Assembly: GCF_005503555.1 (NCBI RefSeq)
Contig: NZ_SCNG01000003.1
Coordinates: 496,001 to 560,000 of the forward strand
Source of the DNA: Rudaea sp. 3F27F6
GTDB taxonomy: Bacteria > Pseudomonadota > Gammaproteobacteria > Xanthomonadales > Rhodanobacteraceae
Length of the DNA stretch: 64,000 bases
Reading direction: 5' to 3'
Both the position numbers and the translations under genes were made by a program. Each line of letters opens with the position of its first letter. Position 1 is the stretch's first letter. This document shows positions 8,785 to 20,600 of this stretch, in pieces. The notes under the pieces were generated by a model. The model searched no databases. It was not told where the DNA came from and worked only from the letters and a program-made list of their open reading frames with translations.

Positions 8785-9900
8785 TCAGGCCGTCTCGAAC
8801 GGCAGGCGGATATGCACGTCGACGCCGTGCGGCGTGCGGCAGCCGACGTCGAGCTGCTGGCGTTCGCCGTAGAGCACGCGCAGGCGTTCGCGCGTGTTGG
8901 CCAAGCCGACGCGCGCGTGGCCGTTCGGTGCGGCGTCGGCCTCGTTCAAACCGGGGCCGTCGTCGCGCAAATGGATGTCGAGCCAGACGCCGTCGGCGGC
9001 GGTGGCATCGCGGCGCGCGCTCAGTTCGATGCGCGCGCCTTCCTCGCGCCGCGATACGGCGTACTTGATCGCGTTTTCGATCAGCGGCTGCAGGATCAGG
9101 CTCGGCACGAGCGCGGCGCGTGCGGCCGGATCGATGTCCATCTCGACCTTGAGGCGCTCGCCGAAGCGCAATTGCTCGATGCCGAGATAGAGATTGAGCG
9201 CGTCGACTTCTTCGGCGAGGCTGACGCGCTGTTCGGGATCGGAATCGAGCGAGTGGCGCAGAAAGGCCGACAGGCTGCCGACCATGTGATACGCGGTGTC
9301 GCGCTTGTCGTCGAGGACGAGGGTGGAGATCGCGTTGAGCGTGTTGAACAGGAAATGCGGATTGAGCTGGTAGCGCAGCATCTTCAATTGCGCTGCGTGG
9401 GCGACGTTCTGCGCGAGCAGGGCGGCTTCTTTCTGCTGCTGCGACTGGCGCGCGAACTTGACGCCGAAGTAGAGGCCGCTCCACGACAGCAGCAGGTAGA
9501 ACATCGAGGCAAAATACCAGACGTAGCCGAATAGGCTGTTGATCGCGCAGTCGTCGCACCAGCGGAACATGATCTCGACGTAGAGCTTCATCTGCACGAG
9601 CGTGGCGAGGACGAGCAGGCCCGCCGCGCCGGCGGCCATGCGCGGCACCGGCAGCGTCCACAGGTGGCGATAGCCGAGGCGCAACAAGCTGGTGACGACG
9701 AAGCCGCAGGTCGCCACGGACAGCGAGCCGAACACGTAGTGCCAGGGCTTGCCGTCGCCCATCGCCGCGGTGAAGTTGAGCGCGAAGTAGCCGAGCCAGC
9801 CGGCGATCTGCAGCGGCCAGAACGAGAGTTCCGTTTGCGCCGCGAACGGCTTGGTGGTGGCGGTGGCGTTCACGGTAGGGGCGTGATGAGCGGGGCGCAC
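8785..9900 (-). CDS. LytS/AlgZ-type membrane histidine kinase
   Basis: This is a 371-residue kinase of the LytS/YehU type. Four or so membrane helices occupy about residues 27-150, followed by a short coiled coil and the His_kinase domain with the signature LKMLRYQLNPHFLFNTLNAI, in which the histidine after NP is the phosphoacceptor. The HATPase domain has the N box LIENAIKYAV, DDGPGLNE and GLANTRERL motifs. The visible start is a GTG at 9900; a second GTG at 9873 is also possible, and neither has a clear Shine-Dalgarno sequence. The downstream LytTR regulator is its evident partner. A run of cysteines in the loop FRWCDDCAINS (about residue 112-122) faces outside or lies near the membrane and could sense redox or metal (inference). 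Confidence 0.93.
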   Translation of the reverse strand: MRPAHHAPTVNATATTKPFAAQTELSFWPLQIAGWLGYFALNFTAAMGDGKPWHYVFGSLSVATCGFVVTSLLRLGYRHLWTLPVPRMAAGAAGLLVLATLVQMKLYVEIMFRWCDDCAINSLFGYVWYFASMFYLLLSWSGLYFGVKFARQSQQQKEAALLAQNVAHAAQLKMLRYQLNPHFLFNTLNAISTLVLDDKRDTAYHMVGSLSAFLRHSLDSDPEQRVSLAEEVDALNLYLGIEQLRFGERLKVEMDIDPAARAALVPSLILQPLIENAIKYAVSRREEGARIELSARRDATAADGVWLDIHLRDDGPGLNEADAAPNGHARVGLANTRERLRVLYGERQQLDVGCRTPHGVDVHIRLPFETA

Positions 9901-10069
9901 ACTATGAACCGATCGGGGGCGGGTTTGAAGTGACCACGGCGGACACCGATCATTCGCCTCAGCGAAACTGTGATGGCTCGCAGGACGCGGGCAGGCTTAT
10001 ACGTGCCGCCGCAGCGGCTCCGCAGGCTGCGACGCGGTGCGCTTTTGCCGCGCCGCCAGCGAAACCCGG

Positions 10070-10816
10070 TTACGCCGTGTCGGGCCGGCGGCCGACGAAG
10101 ACGTAATAGGGCACGCGGATCAGCGGCAGATACGGCACGGCGGCGCGGTGCTCGGCGAGTTCGTGCCGCGGCAGACGTTCGCGCAAGGCAGCGAGGTGGG
10201 CCGGGTCGAGGCGCACGCCGTCGTGGGCGAACCAGCGCGGCCAGAAATTGCGCGTGAACGCATTGTGGCGGACCAGGCCGGGCGCGGGCCGGCGCGCGGA
10301 AGTATAGAAATCCACCACGCCGAGGAGGCCGCCCGGCTTGAGCATGGCGAGCGCGTTGGCGAGCGCCGCGTGCCAGTCGGGAATCATGGTCAGCGAGTAG
10401 GAGAAGTAGACGCAGTCGACCGGCGCGGCAGGGCGATAGGTCGTCGCGTCGGCCTCGACCACGCGCACCTGCGGATAATGCGCCATGCGCTCGCTCGCAC
10501 GGTCGAGCAGGGCGGGGCAGAGATCGACGAGGTCGAAGCTCGCCAGATCGGCGAGGCGCTCGCCGAAGAAATCGAGATTGCGTCCGGTGCCGCCGCCGAG
10601 TTCGACCACGCGCGCCTGCGGCGGCAATTTCGCGACGAGACGGCGGATCAGCTCTTCGCGCCCGCGCAGCAGGCGTTCGCGAAAGCGGTCGTAGTCCTGC
10701 GCCTGTGCGCCGTAGAAATTCTGCAGGTTCTCGGCATGCGAGGACGACTTCGGCATGCCGCGCAGCATCTGGCGCAGCACGGCGGCGTCGTTGCGGAGCG
10801 CGGCGATGCGATTCAT
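10070..10816 (-). CDS. btaB: SAM-dependent methyltransferase, probable BtaB (betaine lipid synthesis)
   Basis: The 248-residue protein is a class I methyltransferase with motif I VVELGGGTGRNLDFFG (about residues 75-90), an acidic motif II region (ASFDLVDLCPALLDRA) and a motif IV-like PVDCVYFSYSLTMIP. It directly follows btaA with only seven bases between, so the pair is an operon. In known betaine-lipid producers, BtaB adds three methyl groups to diacylglyceryl-homoserine to give the phosphorus-free membrane lipid DGTS. The identification as BtaB rests on the fold plus the tight link to btaA; alone the protein could be any small-molecule methyltransferase. The N-terminal MNRIAALRNDAAVLRQMLRG region contains the helix that precedes the Rossmann domain in BtaB-like proteins (family knowledge). 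Confidence 0.85.
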   Translation of the reverse strand: MNRIAALRNDAAVLRQMLRGMPKSSSHAENLQNFYGAQAQDYDRFRERLLRGREELIRRLVAKLPPQARVVELGGGTGRNLDFFGERLADLASFDLVDLCPALLDRASERMAHYPQVRVVEADATTYRPAAPVDCVYFSYSLTMIPDWHAALANALAMLKPGGLLGVVDFYTSARRPAPGLVRHNAFTRNFWPRWFAHDGVRLDPAHLAALRERLPRHELAEHRAAVPYLPLIRVPYYVFVGRRPDTA

Positions 10817-10823
10817 CGCGTGA

Positions 10824-12017
<1,194 letters not shown>

Positions 12018-12133
12018 CGGCGTAGCGGCTCGGGATTCAGACCAAGCCGCCACGCTAATGCGTCAAGATGACGTCGCGGTTACGCACGCAAAAACTCCAT
12101 CGCGCGGCAACATCCGCGCGGGTTCGGCGCGAA

Positions 12134-14065
12134 CTATTTGATCGAATCGAGGCACCCGCGCCTGCGCAGATGGACGAAAATCGCATCGGCCGCGGCCTCG
12201 GCGCTGAGCTTCTGGGTTTCGATATGCAGTTCGGGCGCCTCGGGCGCTTCGTACGGCGAGTCGATGCCGGTGAAGTTCTTCAGTTCGCCGCGTCGCGCTT
12301 TTTTGTACAGGCCCTTGGGGTCGCGCGCCTCGACGACGGCGAGCGGCGTATCGACGAAGATCTCGAAGAACTCGCCCTGGTTGACCATGTCGCGCGCGAG
12401 CTTGCGCTCGGAGCGGAACGGCGAGATGAACGCGGTGATCACGACCAAGCCGGCGTCGACCATGAGCTTGGCGACTTCGCCGATGCGGCGGATGTTCTCG
12501 ATGCGGTCGGCGGCGGTGAAGCCGAGATCCTTGTTCAAGCCGTGGCGCACGTTGTCGCCGTCGAGCAGGTAGGTGCGCACGCCGAGCGCGTGCAGCTTGC
12601 GCTCGACCAGGTTCGCGATCGTCGACTTGCCGCTGCCGGACAGGCCGGTGAGCCAGAGCACGCAGGGCTTGTGCCCGTTGAGCCGCGCGCGCGCCGATTT
12701 GTCGACTTCGAGTGCCTGCCAGTGGATGTTCTGCGAGCGACGCAGGGCGAAGTGCAGGGTGCCCGCGGCGATCGTGTGGTTGTTGAGCCGGTCGATGACG
12801 ATAAAGCTGCCCATGTCGCGGTTTTCCGCGTAGGGATCGAACGCCACCGCGCGGTCGAGGGTCAGCGTGCACACGCCGACTTCGTTGACGTTGAGCGTCT
12901 TGGCGACAAGGCGGTCGAGCGTGTTCACCTCGACCACGTATTTCGGCTTCGAGATCGACGCGCCGACCGTGCTCGCGCCGATCTTCACCAGGTACGAGCG
13001 GCCCGGCAGCATCGCTTCTTCGCTCATCCAGGCGATCGTCGCCTCGAACTGGTCGGCGAGGCCGGCCGGCTCCTGCGCCGCGCAGATCACGTCGCCGCGG
13101 CTGATGTCGATCTCGTCGGCGAGAGTCAGGGTGACCGATTCGCCTTCGATGGCCTGCGCCTTGTCGCCGTCGAGGCTGACGATGCGCGCGACCGTCGAAG
13201 TCTTGCCCGAAGGCAGCACGCGCACCGCATCGCCCGGCTTGACCGCGCCGCCGAGAATGCGGCCCGAGTAGCCGCGGAAATCGAGGTTCGGCCGGTTGAC
13301 CCATTGCACCGGCATGCGCAGCGGCGCGACGACGGTGGAGGCGGAAATCGGCACGTCTTCGAGGAATTCGAGCAGGCTCGGCCCCGTGTACCAGGGCGTG
13401 TTCGCGCTCGCCTCGGAGATGTTGTCGCCGCGCAGCGCCGACAGCGGAATGCTGGTCACCTGTTCGATGCTGCCGTTGAGGCGCTCGATGAAGGCGCGGT
13501 ATTCACGGTCGATCTCATCGAAGCGCTGCTGCGAATAGCCGACGAGATCGAGTTTGTTGATCGCGAGCACGACATGGCGGATGCCGACCAGCGAGACGAG
13601 GTAGCTGTGCCGCCGCGTCTGCGTCAGCACGCCTTTGCGTGCATCGATGAGGATCACGGCGAGATCGGCGGTCGACGCGCCGGTGATCATATTGCGCGTG
13701 TACTGCTCGTGCCCCGGCGTGTCGGCGACGATGAACTTGCGCTTCTCCGTGCTGAAGAAGCGGTAGGCGACGTCGATCGTGATGCCTTGCTCGCGCTCGG
13801 CGGAAAGGCCGTCGACGAGCAGGGCGAAATCGAGGTCGTCGCCCTGCGTACCGACGCGCTTGGAATCGGCCTCGAGTGCGGAAAGCTGGTCGTCGAGCAA
13901 CGCCTTTGCGTCGAACAGCATGCGTCCGATCAGGGTGCTCTTGCCGTCGTCGACACTGCCGCAGGTGATGAAGCGCAGCAGCGATTTGTTCTCGTGCGCG
14001 CGCAGGTACTGCTCGATGTCGTTTTCGATCAGGGCGCGGTCGGGCGGCAGCACGGCGGCGTTCAT
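12134..14065 (-). CDS. cysNC: Bifunctional sulfate adenylyltransferase subunit 1 / APS kinase
   Basis: The 643-residue fusion first carries an EF-Tu-like GTPase, CysN, with G1 GSVDDGKS (36-43), [12 protein letters not shown] and NKLD motifs and two beta-barrel domains. It then carries a C-terminal APS kinase, CysC, with Walker [10 protein letters not shown] and the [10 protein letters not shown] and GLYKKAR segments. CysN couples GTP hydrolysis to the formation of adenosine 5'-phosphosulfate by CysD; CysC phosphorylates it to PAPS for reductive sulfate assimilation or sulfation. The fused form is common in xanthomonads and rhizobia. The gene follows cysD after 136 bases that hold a palindromic repeat, and precedes btaA. 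Confidence 0.97.
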   Translation of the reverse strand: MNAAVLPPDRALIENDIEQYLRAHENKSLLRFITCGSVDDGKSTLIGRMLFDAKALLDDQLSALEADSKRVGTQGDDLDFALLVDGLSAEREQGITIDVAYRFFSTEKRKFIVADTPGHEQYTRNMITGASTADLAVILIDARKGVLTQTRRHSYLVSLVGIRHVVLAINKLDLVGYSQQRFDEIDREYRAFIERLNGSIEQVTSIPLSALRGDNISEASANTPWYTGPSLLEFLEDVPISASTVVAPLRMPVQWVNRPNLDFRGYSGRILGGAVKPGDAVRVLPSGKTSTVARIVSLDGDKAQAIEGESVTLTLADEIDISRGDVICAAQEPAGLADQFEATIAWMSEEAMLPGRSYLVKIGASTVGASISKPKYVVEVNTLDRLVAKTLNVNEVGVCTLTLDRAVAFDPYAENRDMGSFIVIDRLNNHTIAAGTLHFALRRSQNIHWQALEVDKSARARLNGHKPCVLWLTGLSGSGKSTIANLVERKLHALGVRTYLLDGDNVRHGLNKDLGFTAADRIENIRRIGEVAKLMVDAGLVVITAFISPFRSERKLARDMVNQGEFFEIFVDTPLAVVEARDPKGLYKKARRGELKNFTGIDSPYEAPEAPELHIETQKLSAEAAADAIFVHLRRRGCLDSIK

Positions 14066-14081
14066 GACGAGAGAAACCCCT

Positions 14082-14179
14082 GCTCGTCATTCCCGCATGC
14101 TCCTGGCGGGAATCCAGTGACTCTGACTCGCGACGCAAAGGCGCTGGATTCCCGCCGGAAGCGCGCGGGAACGACAAGC
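14082..14179. repeat. Palindromic repeat pair between cysD and cysNC
   Basis: Two hairpins of the GTCATTCCCGC/GCGGGAATCCAG family lie back to back: one at about 14085-14119 (CATTCCCGC...GCGGGAATCCAGTGA), the other at about 14142-14179 (CTGGATTCCCGC...GCGGGAACGAC). The two units are inverted relative to each other, so the whole 98 bases can fold into one long structure. It separates two genes that are adjacent in most genomes and may act as an mRNA processing or attenuation site within the operon (inference). Confidence 0.8.
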
Positions 14180-14201
14180 AAGGAAAATGCGGCAGCAGTC
14201 A

Positions 14202-15116
14202 TCAGAAATATCCCTCCGCCTTCTTCTTCTCCATCGACGCGCTCGCGTCGTGGTCGATCAGGCGGCCCTGACGTTCGGTCGTCGTCGCGAGCAGCATCTC
14301 GCGGATGATTTGCGGCAGAGTGTTCGCCGTCGATTCAATCGCGCCCGAAAGCGGGTAGCAGCCGAGCGTGCGGAAGCGCACGCTGCGCCGCTGCAGCTTC
14401 TCGCCGGCGGCGAGCGGAAAGCGTTCGTCGTCGACCATGATCAGCATGCCGTCGCGCTCGACCACGGGCCGTTCGGCGGCGAGATAGAGCGGTACGATCG
14501 GAATATCTTCGAGATAGATGTACTGCCAGATGTCGAGTTCGGTCCAGTTAGACAGCGGGAACACGCGGATCGACTCTCCGGCGTTCTTGCGCGTGTTGTA
14601 CAGGCGCCAGAGTTCGGGACGCTGGTTCTTCGGGTCCCACTGGTGCTGCGCCGAACGGAACGAAAACACGCGCTCCTTGGCGCGCGACTTTTCCTCGTCG
14701 CGGCGCGCGCCGCCGAAGGCGAGGTCAAAGCGGTACAGATCGAGCGCCTGCTTCAGCCCCTGCGTCTTCCACATGTCGGTGTGCTTGGCCGATCCGTGGT
14801 CGAACGGGTTGATGCCGAGCGCCTCGGCCTCGGGGTTCTTGTGCACGATGAGCTGCATGCCCGACTCGCGCGCGGCGCGTTCGCGCATCGCGTACATGTC
14901 GCGGAATTTCCAGGTCGTGTCGACGTGCAGCAGCGGAAACGGCGCGCGCGACGGAAAGAACGCCTTGCGCGCCAGATGCAGCATGACCGAGGAGTCTTTG
15001 CCGATCGAGTAGAGCATGACCGGCCGTTCGGACTCGGCGGCGGCTTCGCGCAGAATGTCGATGCTTTCGGCTTCGAGGCGTTGCAGGTGCGTCAGAGTAG
15101 GGCGATCCAATGGCAT
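14202..15116 (-). CDS. cysD: Sulfate adenylyltransferase subunit 2
   Basis: The 304-residue protein is the catalytic PP-loop ATPase subunit of ATP sulfurylase. The PP-loop [17 protein letters not shown] is intact, as are the [14 protein letters not shown] and [20 protein letters not shown] segments and the C-terminal [21 protein letters not shown]-type ending of the family. It works with CysN to make adenosine 5'-phosphosulfate. The ATG at 15116 ([15 protein letters not shown]) matches the family start; the frame is open six codons further upstream. It is the first gene of a probable cysD-cysNC-btaA-btaB transcription direction. Confidence 0.97.
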   Translation of the reverse strand: MPLDRPTLTHLQRLEAESIDILREAAAESERPVMLYSIGKDSSVMLHLARKAFFPSRAPFPLLHVDTTWKFRDMYAMRERAARESGMQLIVHKNPEAEALGINPFDHGSAKHTDMWKTQGLKQALDLYRFDLAFGGARRDEEKSRAKERVFSFRSAQHQWDPKNQRPELWRLYNTRKNAGESIRVFPLSNWTELDIWQYIYLEDIPIVPLYLAAERPVVERDGMLIMVDDERFPLAAGEKLQRRSVRFRTLGCYPLSGAIESTANTLPQIIREMLLATTTERQGRLIDHDASASMEKKKAEGYF

Positions 15117-15421
15117 CGGCGCATTATGGTGCAAAACCGCGCCGTTCAGAGCGGCGCGCTTATTCCGTGAGGCGATAACGAAACAGCGTCCGGCGCATCG
15201 CGCGCGGATGGCGCGGCGATTGCAGGGACCAACCTTCGCGCCGTCACAGGGGCCATTCGTCGGCGTTCGCGGCTTGCCTGTAAAATGGTCGCCGACCCTG
15301 TTTTGGGCAATTCCGGCGCAGACGGACCTTCACTGCGCATGTCGACCCGCGGCCGCGTGCACAGCGCTGCCGGCGGCAAGCGCGGCCGGGGCAACATCGG
15401 CATGCGACGGGAATGTAAATC
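15117..15421. other. Intergenic region between divergent cysD and diguanylate cyclase genes
   Basis: These 305 bases separate two divergent genes and must hold both promoters. A TAAAAT hexamer at 15281-15286 could be a -10 element for the plus-strand gene, but no good -35 is visible at the right distance. I see no RNA gene, repeat or further coding sequence. Confidence 0.4.
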
Positions 15422-16888
15422 GTGCAGGTAGTGAAATCTTTCGCGGCGGCGCCGGGTTCGCGCATTCTCGCCGTTCTCGCCGTCGTGCTCTGCGCAGGGC
15501 TGATGGGCACGTCGCTTGCCGGCTACTTCATTTCGCGCGCGTCGATCCGCGAGGCGATCACCGGCACTGAGCTGCCGCTGACCTCGGACAATATCTACTC
15601 GGAAATCCAGAAAGACCTGGTGCGGCCGACGCTGATGTCGTCGATGATGGCGCACGACGCGTTCCTGCTCCACTGGGTCGAGCAGGGCGAGAAAGACGTG
15701 CCGCTGATGAGCAGTTATCTCAGCGAGATGATGAAGCGCAACGACGTGTTCACCGCGTTCTTCGTCTCCGAGCGCACGCGCGGCTACTACCACGCGAACG
15801 GCCTCATACGCACGATTACCGCGCCCGACGGCCGCGACGCTTGGTACTACCAGGAGCGCGACGCGGGGGCGCCGTACAAGATCGACATCGACCACGACAC
15901 CGCGAACAAGGACCGGCTGACGATCTTCATCAACGCGCGCGTCGAGAGTGCACGCGGAGAATTTCTCGGCTTCACCGGCCTCGGCCTCACCGTCGATTCG
16001 GTCGCGAGCCTGATCGCGCAATACCAGGAGCGTTACCAGCGCACGATTTTCTTCACCGACCGCCAGCGCAAGATCATGATGGGCTCGGCGCCCGGCGGTC
16101 AGCCCGGCACCAGCGTGCTCGACGATTTCGCCGAGATGAGGGAACTGAGCGAGCAACTGCCGACGCTCGCCGACGGCACCTACGAGTATCACGGCAACGG
16201 CCGCCACCACTACGTCAAGGTGCGCTACATCCCCGAACTCGAGTGGTACTTGTTCGTCGACAAGGCCGAGGATGCTTCGCTCGGCGGCATCCGCAGCGCG
16301 CTCGCGCTCAATCTCGGCATTTCGCTGCTGGTCACCGTCGTCGTGCTCGGCATCGTCGGCTGGGCCATGCGCCGCTTCCAGCGCCGCATCGAGACGCTTG
16401 CGCAGACCGACGCGCTGACCGACCTGCCGACACGCGGGCGCTTCGTCGCGCTGGCCGAGGCGGCAATCGCCGCGGCGCATGCCGCGGCCGAGCCGATGGC
16501 CGCGCTCGTGCTCGATCTCGATCATTTCAAGCAGCTCAACGACAGCCAGGGCCATGCCGCCGGCGATGCAATCCTGCGCGGCTTCGCGGCGACGCTATCC
16601 GGTGCACTGCGCAGCAGCGATCTCGTCTGCCGTTGGGGCGGCGACGAATTCGTCGCCCTGCTGCGCAACACACCGGCGGCCGAGGCCGGAGCCATTGCGG
16701 CTCGCATACGCGAATGCGTCGAACGCGATCTGCCCACGGTGGCGTTGGTACGCCTCGGCGTCAGCGTCGGCGTTGCCGACCTGCGTGCCGGCGACGCGCT
16801 CGAAACTCTGATCGAGCGCGCCGACCGCGCGCTCTACGCGGCCAAGCACTCGGGGCGCAACAAGGTCGTCGCCGATGTCGCCGCGTAA
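15422..16888 (+). CDS. Membrane diguanylate cyclase with extracytoplasmic sensor
   Basis: The 488-residue protein makes the second messenger cyclic di-GMP. A membrane helix (about 15-37) is followed by a periplasmic region of about 260 residues that resembles a double-Cache sensor (segments such as AFFVSERTRGYYHANG and GFTGLGLTVDSVASLI). A second membrane helix lies at about 302-325. The C-terminal GGDEF domain has the active-site motif GGDEF at 406-410, and the inhibitory I-site RSSD lies five residues before it, so feedback inhibition by product is expected. The start is a GTG at 15422. Cache sensors usually bind small organic molecules; the ligand cannot be told here. The next gene, dps, is convergent. 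Confidence 0.93.
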   Translation: MQVVKSFAAAPGSRILAVLAVVLCAGLMGTSLAGYFISRASIREAITGTELPLTSDNIYSEIQKDLVRPTLMSSMMAHDAFLLHWVEQGEKDVPLMSSYLSEMMKRNDVFTAFFVSERTRGYYHANGLIRTITAPDGRDAWYYQERDAGAPYKIDIDHDTANKDRLTIFINARVESARGEFLGFTGLGLTVDSVASLIAQYQERYQRTIFFTDRQRKIMMGSAPGGQPGTSVLDDFAEMRELSEQLPTLADGTYEYHGNGRHHYVKVRYIPELEWYLFVDKAEDASLGGIRSALALNLGISLLVTVVVLGIVGWAMRRFQRRIETLAQTDALTDLPTRGRFVALAEAAIAAAHAAAEPMAALVLDLDHFKQLNDSQGHAAGDAILRGFAATLSGALRSSDLVCRWGGDEFVALLRNTPAAEAGAIAARIRECVERDLPTVALVRLGVSVGVADLRAGDALETLIERADRALYAAKHSGRNKVVADVAA

Positions 16889-16927
16889 GCGCGGCGAACG
16901 TGCTCGACGACCAAGCCGCGCGCCATG

Positions 16928-17407
16928 TCAGCCGAGATGCGCTTCGAGGAACCAGAGCGCCTTGTCGAGCTCGCGCGAGATGCCGGTAAACAGATCCGAG
17001 GTGTCGGCGTCGCCGGCACGTCCCGAGGTTTCGATCGCGGCGCGCGTGGTCGCGCCGAGCGCGGCGTAACGGTCGGCGAGCGCACTGACCAGCTTGAGGC
17101 CGTCGTGCGAGGCGAGCGGCAGTTCGGGCAGGCGCGAGTCGGCGGCGGCCATGCGTGCCGTGCCGCGCGCCACGCCGCCGAGCGAGGTGATGCGTTCGGC
17201 GATGTCGTCGACCGGATCTTCGAGCTGCTCGGCGAGTTTGTCGAAGAGTTCGTGCAGCGCGATGAAGTGCGGGCCCTTGACGTTCCAGTGCGCCTGCTTG
17301 ACCTGGGTATACAAATCCAGCGTGTCGGCGAGCTGCGCGTTGAGCAGTTCGATCATGCTGTCGCGCAATTTCGATTTGATGTCGATGCGGGTCTTGTACT
17401 TGGACAT
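16928..17407 (-). CDS. dps: Dps family DNA-binding/ferritin-like protein
   Basis: The 159-residue protein has the ferritin-like fold of Dps, a dodecamer that oxidises Fe2+ with hydrogen peroxide and stores iron, protecting DNA. The intersubunit ferroxidase site residues are seen in KQAHWNVKGPHFIALHELFD and the following acidic helix DPVDDIAERITSLGG. A short Lys/Arg-rich N terminus (MSKYKTRIDIKSKLR) may contact DNA. The frame is open 16 codons further upstream, but MSKYKTRI at 17407 gives the usual length and follows a GGAGAG at a proper spacing. A strong sigma-70-like promoter and an OxyR-like site lie upstream, which fits peroxide induction. Confidence 0.95.
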   Translation of the reverse strand: MSKYKTRIDIKSKLRDSMIELLNAQLADTLDLYTQVKQAHWNVKGPHFIALHELFDKLAEQLEDPVDDIAERITSLGGVARGTARMAAADSRLPELPLASHDGLKLVSALADRYAALGATTRAAIETSGRAGDADTSDLFTGISRELDKALWFLEAHLG

Positions 17408-17434
17408 GTCGCTCTCCGGTGGGGGACGCGACAC

Positions 17435-17464
17435 ACTATAATCCCCGCCTTGCACGAGTGTGAA
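17435..17464 (-). promoter_or_regulatory. Probable sigma-70 promoter of dps
   Basis: Read on the minus strand, TTCACA (plus coordinates 17459-17464) and TATAGT (17435-17440) are separated by 18 bases. Each matches five of six positions of the -35 and -10 consensus. The -10 lies 27 bases upstream of the dps start codon. Confidence 0.65.
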
Positions 17465-17501
17465 ATGAATTGATGCGATGCCGCCGATAGAAAATGCCTA
17501 T
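17465..17501 (-). promoter_or_regulatory. Candidate OxyR binding site upstream of dps
   Basis: Read on the minus strand from 17501, the sequence is ATAG-N7-CTAT-N7-ATCG-N7-TCAT. This matches 13 of 16 bases of the OxyR tetranucleotide pattern ATAG-N7-CTAT-N7-ATAG-N7-CTAT; the distal half is perfect. The site ends exactly one base before the -35 hexamer, the usual position for activation by OxyR. The spacing and position are seen in the sequence; that OxyR binds is inference. Confidence 0.55.
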
Positions 17502-17652
17502 CGGATGAAAAATTGAAGCTAATCGTTTGCAAGCGAGCGTGGCCGCCTGGCGCGCAGCGTCCGGTACGGATTCGATCCGGGCCGGAACCTGCGCCGGGCC
17601 CGGACCGCGCGCTTTCCGCGCGACGCCCGCTGCGAACGGATCTGGAACTGCC

Positions 17653-20600
17653 TTGAAACCCCGTTCTTCGCTCAAACCCGAACTGGCCGCGCTGCGCGCG
17701 CAGCTCGACGAGACACTGTTGCGCGACCGCCGTGCGCTGGCGCGCGATCTCGATCGTCTCGCCGCCGCGCCGTCCGCCGACGAATCCGCGCTCGCGCGCT
17801 GGCGCACGCGTGCCGAGGCCGCGCGCGCACGCTATGCCGCGCGCGTCGCCGGCGTGCCCGAGATCCGCATCGACGAAGCGCTGCCGATCGCCGCGCGCGC
17901 CGACGAGATCGTCGAGCTGATCCGCAAGCATCAAGTCGTCGTCCTCGCCGGCGAAACCGGCTCGGGTAAAAGTACCCAGTTGCCGAAGCTGTGCCTGGCC
18001 GCCGGCCGCGGCCGCGCCGGCTTGATCGGCTGCACGCAGCCGCGCCGCGTCGCCGCGCGCAGCGTCGCGCGCCGCGTGGCCAGCGAACTCGGCACCGAAC
18101 TCGGCGCGCTCGTCGGCTACCAGGTGCGCTTCACCGACCAGGCCAGTGAGCGCACCCTGATCAAATTCATGACCGACGGCATCCTGCTTGCGGAGACGCA
18201 GGGCGATCCGTGGCTCAACGCCTACGACACGATCATCATCGACGAGGCGCACGAGCGCAGCCTCAATATCGATTTCCTGCTCGGTTATCTGAAGCGCCTG
18301 CTCGCGCGCCGGCGCGACCTCAAGCTGATCGTCACTTCGGCGACGATCGACACCGCGCGCTTCGCCGCGCATTTCGGCAATGCGCCGGTGGTCGAGGTGG
18401 AAGGCCGCAGCTACCCGGTCGAGGTGCGCTGGCGTCCTCCTGCACACTACGCGGCCAAAGGCCGCGACGATTTATCTTCCGCTTCTCAACGCAACACGCC
18501 GACCCAGATCGAGCAGATCGTCGCCGCCGTCGACGAAATCACGCGTGAAGACCCGCGCGGCGACGCGCTGATTTTCCTTTCGGGCGAACGCGAGATTCGC
18601 GATACGCATCTGGCCTTGAGCCGGCGCAACTACCGCGCGACCGAGGTGCTGGCGTTGTACGCGCGCCTGTCCGCGGCCGAGCAGGACCGCGTGTTCAAAC
18701 CCGGCAGCGCGCGCCGCATCGTGCTCGCGACCAACGTCGCCGAAACCTCGCTGACCGTGCCGCGCATCCGCTACGTGATCGATACGGGCACCGCGCGCGT
18801 GAAGCGTTATTTGCCGCGCAGCCAGCTCGAGCGCCTGCACATCGAGCCGATCTCGCAGGCCGCGGCCGAGCAGCGCAAGGGCCGCTGCGGACGCGTCGGC
18901 CCGGGCGTGTGCCTGCGCCTGTACGCCGAGGACGATTTCACCGCGCGGCCGAAGTATTCCGATCCCGAGATTCTGCGTTCCTCGCTCGCCGGCGTGATTC
19001 TGCGCATGCTCAGCCTCAAGCTCGGCGAGGTGGAGAAATTTCCGTTCGTCGAAGCGCCGAACCCGCGCGCGATCGGCGACGGCTGGCGGCGACTGGTCGA
19101 ACTCGGCGCGGTGCGCGCGACCGCGGAAGACGAGGAAACCTCCGCGCGCGGCAGTGCTGCCCAATTCGTACTCACCGACATCGGCCGGCGCATGGCGCAG
19201 ATGCCGATCGACGTGGCGCTTGCGCGCATGTTGGTCGAGGCGCAGCGCCTCGGTGTGTCGCGCGAACTGCTGATCCTCGTCGCCTTCCTGTCGATCCAGG
19301 ACCCGCGCGAGCGGCCGCCCGACGCGCGCCAGGCAGCCGATACGGCGCATGCGCAGTTCGTCGATGCGAAATCCGATTTCATCAGCGTGCTCAACCTCTG
19401 GCATGCGCACGCGCTCGCCCACGAAGATCTCACCCAGTCGAAACTGCGCGACTGGTGCGGCGCGCGTTTCCTCTCGTACCTGCGCATGCGTGAGTGGCGC
19501 GAGCTGCATCGGCAACTGCTGCTGGCGGACGAGCCGGGATCGGAAAGCCGCGATGCGGGATTGGCCAAAGGCAAGCCGGTTGCCGCACCTGATCCGGCGA
19601 ATCCACAGTCGCACAACCCCAATCCCGACTCCTACGAAGCCGTGCACCGCAGCCTGCTCTCGGGCTGGCCGACCCAGGTTGCGCTAAAGGACGAGAAGAA
19701 CCAGTACCGCGGCACGCGCGAGCGCCGCTATCAGATTTTCCCGGGCTCGGCGCTCGCCAAGAAACCGCCGCGCTGGCTGCTGTCCGGGCAGATTCTCGAC
19801 CTGCAGAAGGTCTACGCGATGCTCTGTGCCGACGTCGCGCCCGAATGGATCGAGCAGCAGGCCGCGCATCTGGTCAAGCGCAGTTGGCGCGAGCCGCACT
19901 GGTCGCGCAAGCGCGGCGCCGTGCTCGCGTTCGAGCAGGTGACGCTGTTCGGCCTGACCCTGGTCGAGAAGCGCAGCGTGCAGTTCGGCACGCAGAACCC
20001 CGCCGAGGCGCACGAAGTATTTCTGCGCGAAGCGCTCGCGCGCTGTGAGATCGACAGCCGCGCCGATTGCGTGCGGGCCAACGCGCGCGTACTCGCCGAA
20101 GCGCACGAGATCGAAGCCAAGCAGCGGCGCAGCGGCCTGGTCAAGGACGAGGACGACCTCGTCGCTTTTCTGCGCGGCAAGCTGCCGACGGAGATCAGCA
20201 CCGCTGCCGCGTTCGACGCTTGGTATCGGCGCGCGTCGGCGGCCGAGCAGGCGGCGCTGCGCTGGTCGCTCGACGACGTATTGGAAAGCCGGCCCGGCTT
20301 GCGCGCGGCCGATTTCCCGACCCAGCTCGACTGCGCGGGCCACAAGCTGAAGCTCGACTATCGCTTCGTGCCGGGCGACCCCGCGGACGGCGTGACCTTG
20401 CAGGTGCCGCTCGCCTTCGTCAACGCAGTGCCGGCGCGGCGCTGCGAATGGCTCGTGCCCGGCCTGCTGCCGGAAAAAATCGCCGAGCTGATCCGCGGGC
20501 TGCCGAAAGCGCTGCGGCGCAACTTCGTGCCCGCCCCGGATTTCGCGCGTGCCTTTGTCGAAGCCGAACCGCCGCGCGATGCGCCGCTGCTCGATGCGCT

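Noticed and set aside
12018-12133. A possible PHO box upstream of btaA
   Set aside because: A GTCAT/TGACG pair is present but does not form the two spaced direct repeats of a PHO box.
12068-14308. A 746-codon plus-strand frame opposite cysNC
   Set aside because: Antisense shadow of a confidently identified enzyme; no recognisable motif.
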